Shown in pieces: positions 16,069-23,891 of a DNA stretch of 43,798 bases (within the stretch, counting starts at the first letter, position 1; each line of letters opens with the position of its first letter). The stretch covers positions 1 to 43,798 of the IMG/VR virus record IMGVR_UViG_3300042502_000051; one strand, written 5' to 3'. Under the pieces are notes generated by a model. It had not been told where the DNA came from. It saw only the letters and a program-made list of their open reading frames with translations, and did no database searches. A program made the translations under genes and the position numbers. The DNA is from a virus.

Positions 16069-16950
16069 TTAATCTGCTAACAAATCTCTTATTAAATTAG
16101 AAATTTGCATCAAAGCCACATTATTAATTAGATTCCAAACCAACCCCATATCTCCCATTGGTGGGTTATCTTGTAATCTTTTTGGCTTTCCATCTTCGCC
16201 TCTAACCGCTTCATAACCTAACGTACAACGGCAGTTGATAACATCGCCAGCACTTCCACTTGGGTCGCAAGGATGTAACATTTGCTCAAAACCTCCGTTT
16301 TTAGTCTTAACATTAAATTTTTCATCGTAAGCTACTTTTATTCCATCCATGTGAAAATGGTCAAACTGATCTCTAGGTACACGCCTTGTTCGGTTATCCC
16401 TTGCAGCAATCCACTCCTTCATAGTTACAAGTCCTGTTGATGCCGTTCCTACCATTGAGCCTATGTTTGCTGCTCTACCTGTTTCCGTTCTTGCTATCAT
16501 CTCCGCTCTGTAATCTGTTATCCCAGCCGTTCTTAATAGCTTGATTGTTTCTTGTAGCGTTAAACCTTCATCAACAGACCTTATTAAGTATTGTTGAATT
16601 TGGTTTTTAGTTGTTTGAGTTATTTCTGCTGCTATATTATCTAAGCCTTTTAATTCTAAATAAGTCAGCATCACATAAGTAAACAAGTCCGTTTGCTTAC
16701 TCTTAAACTCCTCTGGACCGAAATAACCTTTCACTTGTTTTGAAACGTTTTTCTCGGCAATTTGTGCCATCTTAACGCCCATTGCAATATGAACGTTTTG
16801 GATGGTCTTTTTTATCTTCTTGTCGCTAATAGCGTTTAAATCTTGGGTATCGCAATAAGTATCCACTTGCCTTTGTAGTTCTTTCTTGAACTTAGGTGAG
16901 TAGGTTTTTATTGCGTTTAAGTATAGTTTCCTATAATCTTGCCAAATCAT
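16069..16950 (-). CDS. MuF / SPP1 gp7-like head morphogenesis protein
   Basis: A 293-residue minor head protein. The N-terminal ~130 residues are helical. The MuF core follows: ARTETGRAANIGSM, MKEWIAARDNRTRRVPRDQFDHFHMDG, then HPCDPSGSAGDVINCRC (residues ~227-242) and LGY. Such proteins travel with the portal and help DNA delivery or head assembly. The ATG overlaps the stop of the upstream gene (TAATG). No toxin domain is fused at the C-terminus; the tail is a short helix. Confidence 0.9.
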   Translation of the reverse strand: MIWQDYRKLYLNAIKTYSPKFKKELQRQVDTYCDTQDLNAISDKKIKKTIQNVHIAMGVKMAQIAEKNVSKQVKGYFGPEEFKSKQTDLFTYVMLTYLELKGLDNIAAEITQTTKNQIQQYLIRSVDEGLTLQETIKLLRTAGITDYRAEMIARTETGRAANIGSMVGTASTGLVTMKEWIAARDNRTRRVPRDQFDHFHMDGIKVAYDEKFNVKTKNGGFEQMLHPCDPSGSAGDVINCRCTLGYEAVRGEDGKPKRLQDNPPMGDMGLVWNLINNVALMQISNLIRDLLAD

Positions 16951-17342
16951 TATGCGTCTAATTTTTCAAGTAACTTACCAGCTGCATTAAATACATCTGT
17001 TTGACCTTGTTGACCTGCTCTTTGTCTAATGGCAATAAGTCCTGCTCTATCTACGTTTACAAAATCACTTGTGTAAATGTAGTGCCAATGTTCTTTCGTA
17101 TCCATTTCAGCGTTTGCATCAATGCCTAAAAACCACTTACCATAAGCAGCCATTCCGTTTTCCTCAATGTATGCGTTTTCTTCTGCTGCGCTTGGTCTGT
17201 TCCAAGTTCTTGAACTAATTACTTTGCCTTGACTAATCAATGAAGCAGCTTGTGTAATACCACTACGATTTATGCCTGTTGTTTTCTTTATTTCGCTTAT
17301 TAACTGATTAGCTAACTCTACGAACTTTTGTACGTTATTCAT
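16950..17342 (-). CDS. Unknown head-region protein, 130 residues
   Basis: Not recognised. The protein starts with a helix (NNVQKFVELANQLISEIKK) and then carries a dense conserved-looking block: RTWNRPSAAEENAYIEENG, AAYGKWFLGID, KEHWHYIYTSDF and RAGLIAIRQRAGQQG. The Trp/Tyr-rich pattern resembles small proteins seen beside MuF and portal genes in other phages. It overlaps the MuF gene by TAATG, so the two are likely co-made. Possible minor head protein. Confidence 0.6.
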   Translation of the reverse strand: MNNVQKFVELANQLISEIKKTTGINRSGITQAASLISQGKVISSRTWNRPSAAEENAYIEENGMAAYGKWFLGIDANAEMDTKEHWHYIYTSDFVNVDRAGLIAIRQRAGQQGQTDVFNAAGKLLEKLDA

Positions 17343-17344
17343 AT

Positions 17345-17719
17345 TTATTTATTTGGATTGTATGCCCAGTTCTTTAAGGAAATATCCCTCTTAGATGGAC
17401 ACTCTTTGTTTACAGGTTTGCCTTGCTCCATATTCTTCATTCTACTAACAAAGCTAATCGTTCTATTTGCCGACTTAACTTCATTTGCACCCCAATCCGC
17501 CTTCTTCTTGCTCAATAGATTTAAGTTCCTATTTACAGGACTTCTATCTAATGATGCTAAACGTGAGCATTTAGTTTCACTCCAAGCCTTTAACTCCGAG
17601 TAAGACATATTTACTGTATCGTGGTACTTTGCGTAAACTTCATCAATAACCTCGCTAAGGTCGGCTTTAAGGTCAACCTTTAAATCAAATAACTTGTCTA
17701 AAATGTCTTGACTATTCAT
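17345..17719 (-). CDS. Unknown head-region protein, 124 residues
   Basis: Not recognised. The N-terminus is acidic and helical (DILDKLFDLKVDLKADLSEVIDEVYAKY). The C-terminal half is basic with a striking run: SETKCSRLASLDRSP, NRTISFVSRMKNMEQG and CPSKRDISLKNWAYNP. The SLKNWAYNP ending looks like a conserved domain end in phage and halophile hypothetical proteins I cannot name. It overlaps the portal gene by 8 nt and is 2 nt from the next gene, within the packaging-head operon. Confidence 0.6.
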   Translation of the reverse strand: MNSQDILDKLFDLKVDLKADLSEVIDEVYAKYHDTVNMSYSELKAWSETKCSRLASLDRSPVNRNLNLLSKKKADWGANEVKSANRTISFVSRMKNMEQGKPVNKECPSKRDISLKNWAYNPNK

Positions 17720-19091
17720 TTGGTAATGTTAATGGTTGAAATTCATCTGGACTTTGTAAACTTGAAGGGATATATAGTTTTTCCATTTCCGCTTCATCTA
17801 TGTAAGGTGGAATCTCTAATCCCATAATATCCATCTTTTGCTTTGGCGCAATCCACCAAGCCTTATCTAACCATTCAACTTGCTCTGCTTTGTTAGCTTC
17901 TAATTCACCATAAACTGTTGGGTCAAAGTCAACATAAATATCAGTTCCACGATAACCCCAATCCGAATGTAGTTTTCTATTCAAGTTATCTCTAATACCT
18001 ACTAACAAAGGAATAGCGCAACGTACTGTCAATGCTTTCTCTCCTTCTCTTTGGTTGTTGTAAGTCTTGTTATCAGCATCGTTTAATAATTGAGATGGTA
18101 CTCCATAAATATTACAAAGTGCTTTCATATCCCACTTCTCACTTTCAATAATATCTAATTCAACAGGACTTAATCCAATTTGTTTCCAATCTACTTTATA
18201 ACCACTAACTGCAATTGAATTAAAGTTAGCAGAACCACCTTTTTCGCTTACGGCTCTTTTAAGTGCTTGTGCTTGTTGTGTTCCACTTATAGGGTCAAAC
18301 CTATCATCATTCATAAAAAGAACTCCAGCTGGACCACCATTCTGGAAAGAAGCAACCGCCGCAGTCTTGGCTTCGTTTGAACGAGTCAAGTTTCTCGCAG
18401 CAGCCATCAATGGTGATTGACCATATAGTTGATTCCCAGTTGTATTCCATTGTAAGTTTATGTATTTATCTTGTAATACTTCTTGTTTAGTAAAGTTCCA
18501 AAGTGGACCATAATTTAATTGGTAACCGCTAATCGTTGGAGGAAAGTTTTGAATGTCCGCTAACACGTACATATACTGCGAAGGAAGCACGTACATTTCA
18601 TACGGCTTACCATTATTGTTACCACCTTCAATCATCTTTGCGTAAACAAAAGAATTACCTGTAACTAATTTAAAAGTACACCAAGCCTCTACGAAATCGC
18701 CAAAGGTATCTTCTTCATTAGGGTATTTTAATAACTCGTTTAATCTTGCATCTTTTGTATATATTTCAAATGCTTTCTTATGTAGCTTTTCAACATCCTT
18801 CCAGTTCTCAATCTTATCTGGTTGGCTCATTAACGCTTTGTATTTCTTTGCAGAAGTTTCATCCACTACTTTGTAAACGTGGAATGGAGCAAGTTTTGCT
18901 TTGTCCGCAATTAATTTAACGATTGAATAAACTATATCGTTTGCTGAATAACCATCATTTACAAAACTAATGTTATCTCCACCTTGCCAAGTTATTATCC
19001 CTTGTTGTATCGCAACTTGTCCGTTAAAAGGAATTTGAGGTAGTACAGTAGATAGTTTTTGTCTTTTACCAAAAAAGTCAAGTAATCCCAT
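17712..19091 (-). CDS. Portal protein, HK97 family
   Basis: A 459-residue protein starting MGLLDFFGKR. It shows the HK97-type portal pattern: SANDIVYSIVKLIADKAKLAPF, a WCTFKLVTGNSFVYAKM helix-strand, YGQSPLMAAARNLTRSNEA, FQNGGPAGVLF, and the channel-region block DIIESEKWDMKALCNIYGVPSQLL with NNQREGEKALTVRCAIPLL. It forms the dodecameric ring for DNA entry. TerL lies 35 nt upstream, and head genes follow with short overlaps. Confidence 0.95.
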   Translation of the reverse strand: MGLLDFFGKRQKLSTVLPQIPFNGQVAIQQGIITWQGGDNISFVNDGYSANDIVYSIVKLIADKAKLAPFHVYKVVDETSAKKYKALMSQPDKIENWKDVEKLHKKAFEIYTKDARLNELLKYPNEEDTFGDFVEAWCTFKLVTGNSFVYAKMIEGGNNNGKPYEMYVLPSQYMYVLADIQNFPPTISGYQLNYGPLWNFTKQEVLQDKYINLQWNTTGNQLYGQSPLMAAARNLTRSNEAKTAAVASFQNGGPAGVLFMNDDRFDPISGTQQAQALKRAVSEKGGSANFNSIAVSGYKVDWKQIGLSPVELDIIESEKWDMKALCNIYGVPSQLLNDADNKTYNNQREGEKALTVRCAIPLLVGIRDNLNRKLHSDWGYRGTDIYVDFDPTVYGELEANKAEQVEWLDKAWWIAPKQKMDIMGLEIPPYIDEAEMEKLYIPSSLQSPDEFQPLTLPNE

Positions 19092-19126
19092 TATATATGA
19101 ATTTTAACAAAGTTAGACAATTTATC

Positions 19127-20293
19127 CTAAAATACCGACACCTCAAATTTTAGCTTGGTTAAATGCGTAAACACGGCATACCTACAAGCATCCATCAAGT
19201 CATCATTTGCCTTTACAGGTTCTTCTATTACGTTATCGTTTTTATCCTTTTTCCATTTGTAAGACATAAACTCCCTTCTTAGGTTTTTGCTATTGTAGTG
19301 CAAGTTTATTGGATAAGACTTCATCTTTACTATCCCTGCCCATACATCCTTTTGCGCTGGTTTAATGTTAAATCCTTGTCGGTAAAGTTCCTCAATAGAT
19401 TTAGGCTCGGCTGCATCCGCATAGATTGTGGCACGTTCTGGTAGTTTCTCTTTAATCAATCTTGATAGGTCGCTTAAAGTCAATCCGCTTTGGTAAACTA
19501 TTTCCTCAAAGTAGTTTTGTCCTTCATAATGAGTAACCTTAACTAAAGCAGCTGGGTGGACATAACCAAAGTCCAATCCATAAAAGACATCCCCATCTGG
19601 TGCTTGGTCATATTGTTTCCATTGAGTATAAATAATTTCCTTTGCTGAACCTCGTTCCCCTAATCCGTAAACTTTCCACATAAAGTCATCAGGCAAATCC
19701 TTGTATTGCTCAATGTTTCTTATTTGACTTTCGCTAAGGTTTGATATATTGTTTAGGTAGGTAGAATGTATGCGCTTATTCTTTGGGTTATCAGCTACTT
19801 CATAAACCCAAGAGATAAAGTCGGCTGGATTCCAGTCTAAGAATGATTGTCCAGTAGTACGAATTAAAAGCTGGTCAAACAAAGCCTTGCTAATTAGGTT
19901 TGCCTCGTTTACGAATAGTATATCCCTTGCTGGTCCTTTAGCTTTGTCAGGGTCTTCTAATCCGAATAACTCAATGTAAGAGCCGTTCTTAAACGTATAA
20001 ATAAAATCAGTATATCGGAAATCCTTTTCATCCCAGATGTTCCATTGCTCAAGTATGTTTTTAAAATCCCTATAAACTCCACGCTTTATGTGTGGTAGGG
20101 AATGAGATACGCACGAAATTCTTGTATTAGGCTTGGTTAAAGCTATGTGGATTAGTAACTGAACAACTGAATAGCTTTTACTTGATCTTGACCCACCTTC
20201 GTTACAAATTATCGGATAACCTTCTTCGTATGCCTTTTTATTGGCATAAAAGACAGGTGTAGCCTTAATCTTTAATTGGTTGACAATCTGCAT
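19127..20293 (-). CDS. Terminase large subunit (TerL)
   Basis: A 388-residue packaging motor. The ATPase half shows Walker A GGSRSSKS (33-40), the adenine/coupling stretch ISCVSHSLPHIKRGVYRDF, and Walker B DILFVNEA (124-131). The RNase H-like nuclease half has Asp241 in FYGLDFGY, Asp293 in IYADAAEP, and the Asp cluster in KANDDLMDACRYA (364-368). This is the Terminase_3 plus Terminase_3C layout. Its start overlaps TerS by 29 nt. Confidence 0.96.
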   Translation of the reverse strand: MQIVNQLKIKATPVFYANKKAYEEGYPIICNEGGSRSSKSYSVVQLLIHIALTKPNTRISCVSHSLPHIKRGVYRDFKNILEQWNIWDEKDFRYTDFIYTFKNGSYIELFGLEDPDKAKGPARDILFVNEANLISKALFDQLLIRTTGQSFLDWNPADFISWVYEVADNPKNKRIHSTYLNNISNLSESQIRNIEQYKDLPDDFMWKVYGLGERGSAKEIIYTQWKQYDQAPDGDVFYGLDFGYVHPAALVKVTHYEGQNYFEEIVYQSGLTLSDLSRLIKEKLPERATIYADAAEPKSIEELYRQGFNIKPAQKDVWAGIVKMKSYPINLHYNSKNLRREFMSYKWKKDKNDNVIEEPVKANDDLMDACRYAVFTHLTKLKFEVSVF

Positions 20294-20612
20294 CTGGTTC
20301 TATTGTGATTTGCACATTACCCTTTATGTCGGCGGTTATGTCGGTTGTTTGTTTAGGTTTACCTTCTAATCTATCAACTACTGCTTCATAGGCTCTTTGA
20401 TCTCCTTTCAATGCTTTGCTAATCATTTGCATATCCATCAATTCAAGTACAGTAAAATCTTCATCTTCACCTGTAATTGGATTCCTTCTTTTTTGTACTA
20501 ATTCAAGCAACCTAAGTAAACGAGTCTTTGAGTTTTGAACTCCTTTAGGTCTACCATTTGGGTTACCAGATTGACCTTTTTCAAAGTGTTTTAAGTTATC
20601 TATTCCTGCCAT
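20265..20612 (-). CDS. Terminase small subunit, DUF5681-like
   Basis: A 115-residue protein with the N-terminal FEKGQSGNPNGRPKG motif typical of DUF5681, then a helical core (LRLLELVQKRRN, LELMDMQMISKALKGDQRAYEAVVDRLEGKP). Proteins of this type precede TerL in many phages and recognise packaging DNA. It overlaps TerL by 29 nt and follows a TATCTTTG element. The role is strongly supported by position. Confidence 0.85.
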   Translation of the reverse strand: MAGIDNLKHFEKGQSGNPNGRPKGVQNSKTRLLRLLELVQKRRNPITGEDEDFTVLELMDMQMISKALKGDQRAYEAVVDRLEGKPKQTTDITADIKGNVQITIEPDADCQPIKD

Positions 20613-20627
20613 TGTATTTCCATTGTT

Positions 20628-21062
20628 TTACAAAGATATGCCACAATTAGGGCAAACCTTCCCTTTTTTGGTATTGTCTATTGATTTTGGTTCATCATTA
20701 CTTGGAACAAGAAAGTCCACATTGACACCCCATTGGCTTAAATCTTCTAATTGCCAATCATTATTTGCTAACATATCCATATCCCACATTCCATAGTGTG
20801 TATTGTCTATAACCAGTAACTTTTGCTTTTCTCTTTCGGTTAAGTTAGGCATTTTAATCACAGGCACATCTTGGATGCCTAATTCTAAACAAGCACGATA
20901 CCTTTGATTACCTCCTAAGATTACATTGTTTTCATCTATGATTAACGGCTTTGCTTCTAATAGCTTTTGATCTTCTTGAATAGACTTAACCAACTTTGCA
21001 AAGTCATCAGCATCAATCTTTCTTGGATTATTTGGATTAGGTTTGATTTCGTTAATGTTCAT
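20628..21062 (-). CDS. ParB-like nuclease-domain protein
   Basis: A 144-residue protein with the ParB/sulfiredoxin-type core: INEIKPNPNNPRKID, FAKLVKSIQEDQ, then NNVILGGNQRYRACLELGI and VPVIKM. The C-terminus ends with a half zinc knuckle CPNCG. Phage members often sit by terminase or methyltransferase genes and may bind or nick DNA; its exact role is unknown. It is the last early-type gene before TerS. The start overlaps the stop of the next gene upstream (TAATG). Confidence 0.8.
   Translation of the reverse strand: MNINEIKPNPNNPRKIDADDFAKLVKSIQEDQKLLEAKPLIIDENNVILGGNQRYRACLELGIQDVPVIKMPNLTEREKQKLLVIDNTHYGMWDMDMLANNDWQLEDLSQWGVNVDFLVPSNDEPKSIDNTKKGKVCPNCGISL
20631..20638 (-). promoter_or_regulatory. 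Candidate late promoter before TerS
   Basis: TATCTTTG on the minus strand matches TAnnTTTG and lies 18 nt before the TerS ATG, at the very end of the ParB-like gene. No TTTG stands at the usual distance upstream, so it may need an activator or be chance. Confidence 0.35.
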
Positions 21063-21259
21063 TATTGGTTATAGGTTTGGTTGTAGTAATTAATGCCTGA
21101 AGTAGCAAAAGCCATTTCATCAATACCTTCATTAAAAGCATCCACTACCTGCTCTTTTTCTTTTTCAATATACATTTGATAATTATCTTGAAACCATTCA
21201 GTAAATGATACTTGGTCTTCATTCATAATATCAACAAGTTGTTGAATTGCTGTTTTCAT
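21062..21259 (-). CDS. Small acidic protein, YYNxTY family
   Basis: A 65-residue acidic protein ending EGIDEMAFATSGINYYNQTYNQ-like, with EKEQVVDAFNEGIDE in the middle. The pattern (KEQ/KAD-xx-x-AF-NG ... YYN-TY) is shared with the protein at 28,072-28,302, so the two are probably paralogues. No function is known to me. Coupled to the ParB-like gene by TAATG. Confidence 0.65.
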   Translation of the reverse strand: MKTAIQQLVDIMNEDQVSFTEWFQDNYQMYIEKEKEQVVDAFNEGIDEMAFATSGINYYNQTYNQ

Positions 21260-21260
21260 A

Positions 21261-21452
21261 TTATCGGTTTTTTGTTGGTGTTCGTATTGAAATAATACTA
21301 TCTATTTTTTTCTCTAAATTGTCATATCCTACCCATTTACCACACTTGGTACATTCAAATTGAGTTTCTTTTATCTTACCGAACCACACATAGCCTTCGG
21401 TAACTGTACCGCATTTACAGGTATATAGCTTCTTTCCGTAAGTGTCTTTCAT
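21261..21452 (-). CDS. Small zinc-ribbon protein
   Basis: A 63-residue protein with CKCGTVTEG and, 20 residues later, CTKCGKW: two metal-binding pairs forming a zinc ribbon. A basic C-terminus follows. Probably nucleic-acid or protein binding; no specific role can be named. Its start overlaps the stop of the upstream 39-residue gene, and 1 nt separates it from the next. Confidence 0.7.
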   Translation of the reverse strand: MKDTYGKKLYTCKCGTVTEGYVWFGKIKETQFECTKCGKWVGYDNLEKKIDSIISIRTPTKNR

Positions 21453-21571
21453 TATCTGCCTTGTTTATTGTAAGGTTTAACCGCCTTGTCCTTTGGACCA
21501 GATGTTTTTTTGTACTTGCCACACTTTCTTTTGCCAAAGCTGACTTTGTTGTTACTGCTTACTTTCGCCAT
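21452..21571 (-). CDS. 39-residue basic peptide, GKxKKS...KPYNKQGR type
   Basis: Directly translated. Lys/Arg-rich: VSFGKRKCGKYKKTSGP, then KAVKPYNKQGR. I have seen this kind of short basic protein, ending in Y-x-x-Q-G-R, in Bacteroidetes phages; function unknown, possibly nucleic-acid binding. Stop overlaps the next start (TAATG). Confidence 0.65.
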   Translation of the reverse strand: MAKVSSNNKVSFGKRKCGKYKKTSGPKDKAVKPYNKQGR

Positions 21572-21728
21572 TATAATTGTTTATTAGGTCTGCCATAAAA
21601 TCAAATCTTTGTTCTTGTGTTTCACCAAATACATAGTGCGTAGTTCCATCAATTTCAAAAACATAGCAAGGATAACCTGCTATTTCTTGCTCTTTGCACG
21701 TTTCAAATATGTTACTTGTATTTGTCAA
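21552..21728 (-). CDS. Possible 58-residue protein with TTG start
   Basis: An open frame of 58 codons lies in the gap between NinG and the 39-residue gene. It has no ATG at its start; TTG at 21728 is the best candidate, 17 nt inside the end of NinG. The product (CKEQEIAGYPCYVFEIDGTT, HYVFGETQEQRFDFMADLI) reads like a folded alpha/beta protein. It overlaps the following gene by 20 nt. I include it because the gap is otherwise empty and the residue pattern is protein-like; start uncertain. Confidence 0.45.
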   Translation of the reverse strand: MTNTSNIFETCKEQEIAGYPCYVFEIDGTTHYVFGETQEQRFDFMADLINNYNGESKQ

Positions 21729-22071
21729 TTAATTCGTTTAATTCAGTTCTTGTCCATTTCTTTAGCCTATTGTTAACCGCCTCAAACTCTAACTCTTTAA
21801 CCGCTTTTTCCCCAATTCGTTCTACAAGTCCAATCCTATACATTGCTTGGTTGCCGTGCTTAAACATATTGCATCCAGCACATTGCAAATGAATGTTCCA
21901 TTCGTTAAACCTTAAAGCCGAATAACCTTTAACTGTAAAGTAGTGTCCAGCTTGATTACCATTGTAACTTCCGCAACTAATACAAGGCAATCCTTCATCT
22001 CTCTTTCTTATATACGCATTAACTACCTTTTGGGTTTTTTCTAACAACTTAGGTAAAGGTATCAATGGCAT
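21712..22071 (-). CDS. ninG: NinG/Rap-like recombination nuclease
   Basis: A 119-residue protein of the lambda NinG (Rap) type: a start helix KTQKVVNAYIRKRDEG, zinc site LPCISCGS, then NQAGHYFTVKGYSALRFNEWNIHLQCAGCNMFKHGN, an HNH-like core. NinG-type proteins cut Holliday-junction or branched DNA and act with phage annealing recombination, here the Bet protein at 26,331. It lacks the long Lys-rich N-terminus of lambda NinG. Good family match by motif. Confidence 0.85.
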   Translation of the reverse strand: MPLIPLPKLLEKTQKVVNAYIRKRDEGLPCISCGSYNGNQAGHYFTVKGYSALRFNEWNIHLQCAGCNMFKHGNQAMYRIGLVERIGEKAVKELEFEAVNNRLKKWTRTELNELIDKYK

Positions 22072-22086
22072 AAAGCAAAATTAGGG

Positions 22087-22284
22087 TTACTTTTTCAATC
22101 TAACAACACATAATCTATCGTTATGCTTGTATCTTTTTTTGTTTATTGGGTTCATATAGGTCATTATGGTTTTATAGTCAGTACCTAAAAACCTTATAGC
22201 CTTTGCTATTGACCTAAACCATATTTCTTCTTTTGTATCTAAATAAATCAGTCTTACTTCAATGTTGTTGTCTATTCCTGTCAT
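22087..22284 (-). CDS. Small NUMOD1-like DNA-binding protein
   Basis: A 65-residue protein: MTGIDNNIEVRLIYLDTKEE, then WFRSIAKAIRFLGTDYKTIM, which resembles the helix-turn-helix of NUMOD1 modules normally attached to homing endonucleases, then a basic tail. The frame extends to a TTG at 22326, but the ATG at 22284 is preferred since it overlaps the stop of a preceding small frame (ATGA). It could be a relic of a homing endonuclease or a free regulator. Confidence 0.55.
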   Translation of the reverse strand: MTGIDNNIEVRLIYLDTKEEIWFRSIAKAIRFLGTDYKTIMTYMNPINKKRYKHNDRLCVVRLKK

Positions 22285-22355
22285 CGGTTTATTAGTTTGT
22301 AATAAAGTTGTTTTAATAGTTCCCAAATAGCTATGGTTATAAATATTTTAAGCAT
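22281..22355 (-). CDS. Possible 24-residue membrane peptide
   Basis: A short frame MLKIFITIAIWELLKQLYYKLINR: hydrophobic start, basic end. Its TGA overlaps the ATG of the NUMOD1-like gene (ATGA), and its start lies within the end of the preceding 42-residue gene. May be a coupling peptide; weakly supported. Confidence 0.35.
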   Translation of the reverse strand: MLKIFITIAIWELLKQLYYKLINR

Positions 22356-22465
22356 AATCTTTTTATTTCAAAATATAGATGTGCGGTTATATAAATGCAA
22401 GAAGCTAAAGGAACGCTAATCAGCATAAACTTTAGCAATTCATAAATAAATGTTAATTGTTTCAT
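22337..22465 (-). CDS. 42-residue single-span membrane protein
   Basis: Directly translated: MKQLTFIYELLKFMLISVPL, then ASCIYITAHLYFEIK and a basic/hydrophobic end. One transmembrane helix. The ATG overlaps the TGA of the upstream 244-residue gene (ATGA), which supports translation. Function unknown. Confidence 0.55.
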   Translation of the reverse strand: MKQLTFIYELLKFMLISVPLASCIYITAHLYFEIKRLCLKYL

Positions 22466-23196
22466 AGTTGGTTTTGTAAAAATAGGTACAAAGTATATCT
22501 TTTGCACTCGTTTTTGATAAATATTTCATTATTTAATTTCTCTAAGTCTTTAGGTGTTTTAGCAGTTACCTTGTAATGTGCTATTATCTTTTTCTTTATT
22601 TGATCTGCTTTCTCTGGACTTAAATTTTCCTTGTTTAATTCCTTTCGTTTCCATAGTACATCAAAAGCCATTGTATTTAGCAACTCCCATCCTCTTTTAG
22701 CAGACTTATCCCAATTTTCGTACAATGCCTCAATAATTTCATCATCTTGGATTTTAGGTATCTCTACTGGTTGCGGTTCTACATAGGTCTTTTGTCTTAC
22801 TTGTAAAGCTATCGGCTTATAAGCTGCCATTACATCACCAAAGAATTTAGGGGTAAACATAATCGCTTTGTCAACTGATAATTTCCCCATTGCGTAAAGT
22901 TCAAAAGCTACTCCAAGTTCCTTTAGTTTAAAGTTTCCGTAATTCTTTATTACAAATTCGCATAAAAACTGAAATAACTCAATTGTAGGTGTTTGACATC
23001 CGCTTAAAGCAATACAAGTCTTTAAATGTTCTTTAACCTCAATCGGTGAGCATCTACTAACACTCATTGTATCTAAAGCAACCACAACCTTTAATTCATC
23101 TGGTTCAAGTTTATTATAGATTTCTAAGTGCATTAGCCTCTCGTTCTGCGTAAGAGAGTTTATGGATTGGGGTAATACTTCGGTTAATGATTTCAT
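22462..23196 (-). CDS. Unknown replication-region protein, 244 residues
   Basis: A helical 244-residue protein. Notable parts: YNKLEPDELKVVVALDTM, a CxxxxGC segment (CIALSGCQTPTIELFQFLC), LKELGVAFELYAMGKL and FTPKFFGDVMAAYKP, followed by a Lys-rich C-terminal half. It lies right after the DUF1376-like replication protein and overlaps it, a place where phages put helicase loaders or inhibitors. No Walker motif is visible, so it is not an AAA+ loader. Unknown function; a replication role is inferred from position only. Confidence 0.6.
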   Translation of the reverse strand: MKSLTEVLPQSINSLTQNERLMHLEIYNKLEPDELKVVVALDTMSVSRCSPIEVKEHLKTCIALSGCQTPTIELFQFLCEFVIKNYGNFKLKELGVAFELYAMGKLSVDKAIMFTPKFFGDVMAAYKPIALQVRQKTYVEPQPVEIPKIQDDEIIEALYENWDKSAKRGWELLNTMAFDVLWKRKELNKENLSPEKADQIKKKIIAHYKVTAKTPKDLEKLNNEIFIKNECKRYTLYLFLQNQL

Positions 23197-23764
23197 CGTT
23201 CCAAGATTTGTTGTTTATAAAGGTTTCTGGGTTTTTACGGAATTGTTTGTCTGGTACTGATTGTTTGTAAAGGTCAATATAATTCATTGCATTTTGCCTT
23301 TCTTCATCGGTTAATTTAATCCACTTCTTTTTTAGCTTTTGCTTATCCCCTACCTTTTTATCATAATCATTCCAAAACCATTCAAAATCTATATTTATAT
23401 TTTCATTTATAGTTATAGTTCTATTTTCAGTTTCAGTTTCCATATGCTTAGCGTATGCTTCGCTAGTGCTTTCTTTTTTAGGTGATTTAGCGTTATTTCG
23501 CCTACTTTCACTAAATTTTTGCCTTCTAATGGTTTCATTATACATTCTATCGTTGTAGTATAAACCATCTTCAACTTTAAATTTATCCCAAATCTCATTA
23601 TCATATGCTTTACATATGCTTAGCATATCCTTTTCACTTAATTTGCCTTTTTGATGTTGTAAGCACAAAAGTCTAATGTATTTACCAACTTGTTCATTAT
23701 CCATTGTAAAAGTGCCACTAAGAAAATCGCTTGTGTAAAATAACACCGCTGGGTCTTTAGCCAT
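23114..23764 (-). CDS. DUF1376/Lin1244-like phage replication protein
   Basis: A 216-residue protein. The N-terminus MAKDPAVLFYTSDFLSGTF, then DNEQVGKYIRLLCLQHQKGKL, is the winged-helix pattern of DUF1376/Lin1244-type replication initiators (lambda O-like role). A Ser/Asn/Glu linker leads to FEWFWNDYDKKVGDKQKLKKKW, a C-terminal helical domain seen in such proteins. A longer frame begins at 23788, but ATG 23764 is chosen because it starts at the conserved residues and lies just outside the terminator-like hairpin. Overlaps the next gene by 83 nt. Confidence 0.75.
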   Translation of the reverse strand: MAKDPAVLFYTSDFLSGTFTMDNEQVGKYIRLLCLQHQKGKLSEKDMLSICKAYDNEIWDKFKVEDGLYYNDRMYNETIRRQKFSESRRNNAKSPKKESTSEAYAKHMETETENRTITINENINIDFEWFWNDYDKKVGDKQKLKKKWIKLTDEERQNAMNYIDLYKQSVPDKQFRKNPETFINNKSWNDEIINRSITPIHKLSYAEREANALRNL

Positions 23765-23770
23765 AAAAAT

Positions 23771-23823
23771 AAAAAAGGCTCTCGGCATCCACCCCAGTAG
23801 GATTAGGGTTTCAGCTTTGAGCC
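23771..23823 (-). promoter_or_regulatory. Structured leader / attenuator-like hairpin before replication gene
   Basis: On the minus strand a GGCTC...GAGCC outer stem (23,819-23,823 with 23,777-23,781) encloses an ACCC/GGGT inner stem (23,806-23,809 with 23,791-23,794), separated by two ~9-nt internal-loop strands, and is followed by TTTTTTATTTTT directly before the ATG. This is a terminator-shaped element in the 5' leader. Either the methyltransferase transcript ends here or the replication gene is attenuated. Upstream sits a perfect 12-nt palindrome TAGGATATCCTA. Confidence 0.5.
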
Positions 23824-23859
23824 AATAAGTTTGAGTTAGGATATCCTACATCCTTTGTA

Positions 23860-23891
23860 CAAAAATACTACTTATTTACCATTAATTCAAA
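23860..23891 (-). promoter_or_regulatory. Promoter with both Bacteroidetes elements, replication gene
   Basis: Minus strand: TTTG (23,888-23,891), 20 nt spacer, TATTTTTG (23,860-23,867), matching TTTG and TAnnTTTG at the known spacing. It begins at the methyltransferase stop and would give a leader of about 90 nt containing the hairpin. It is one of the two best promoter matches in the window. Confidence 0.6.
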
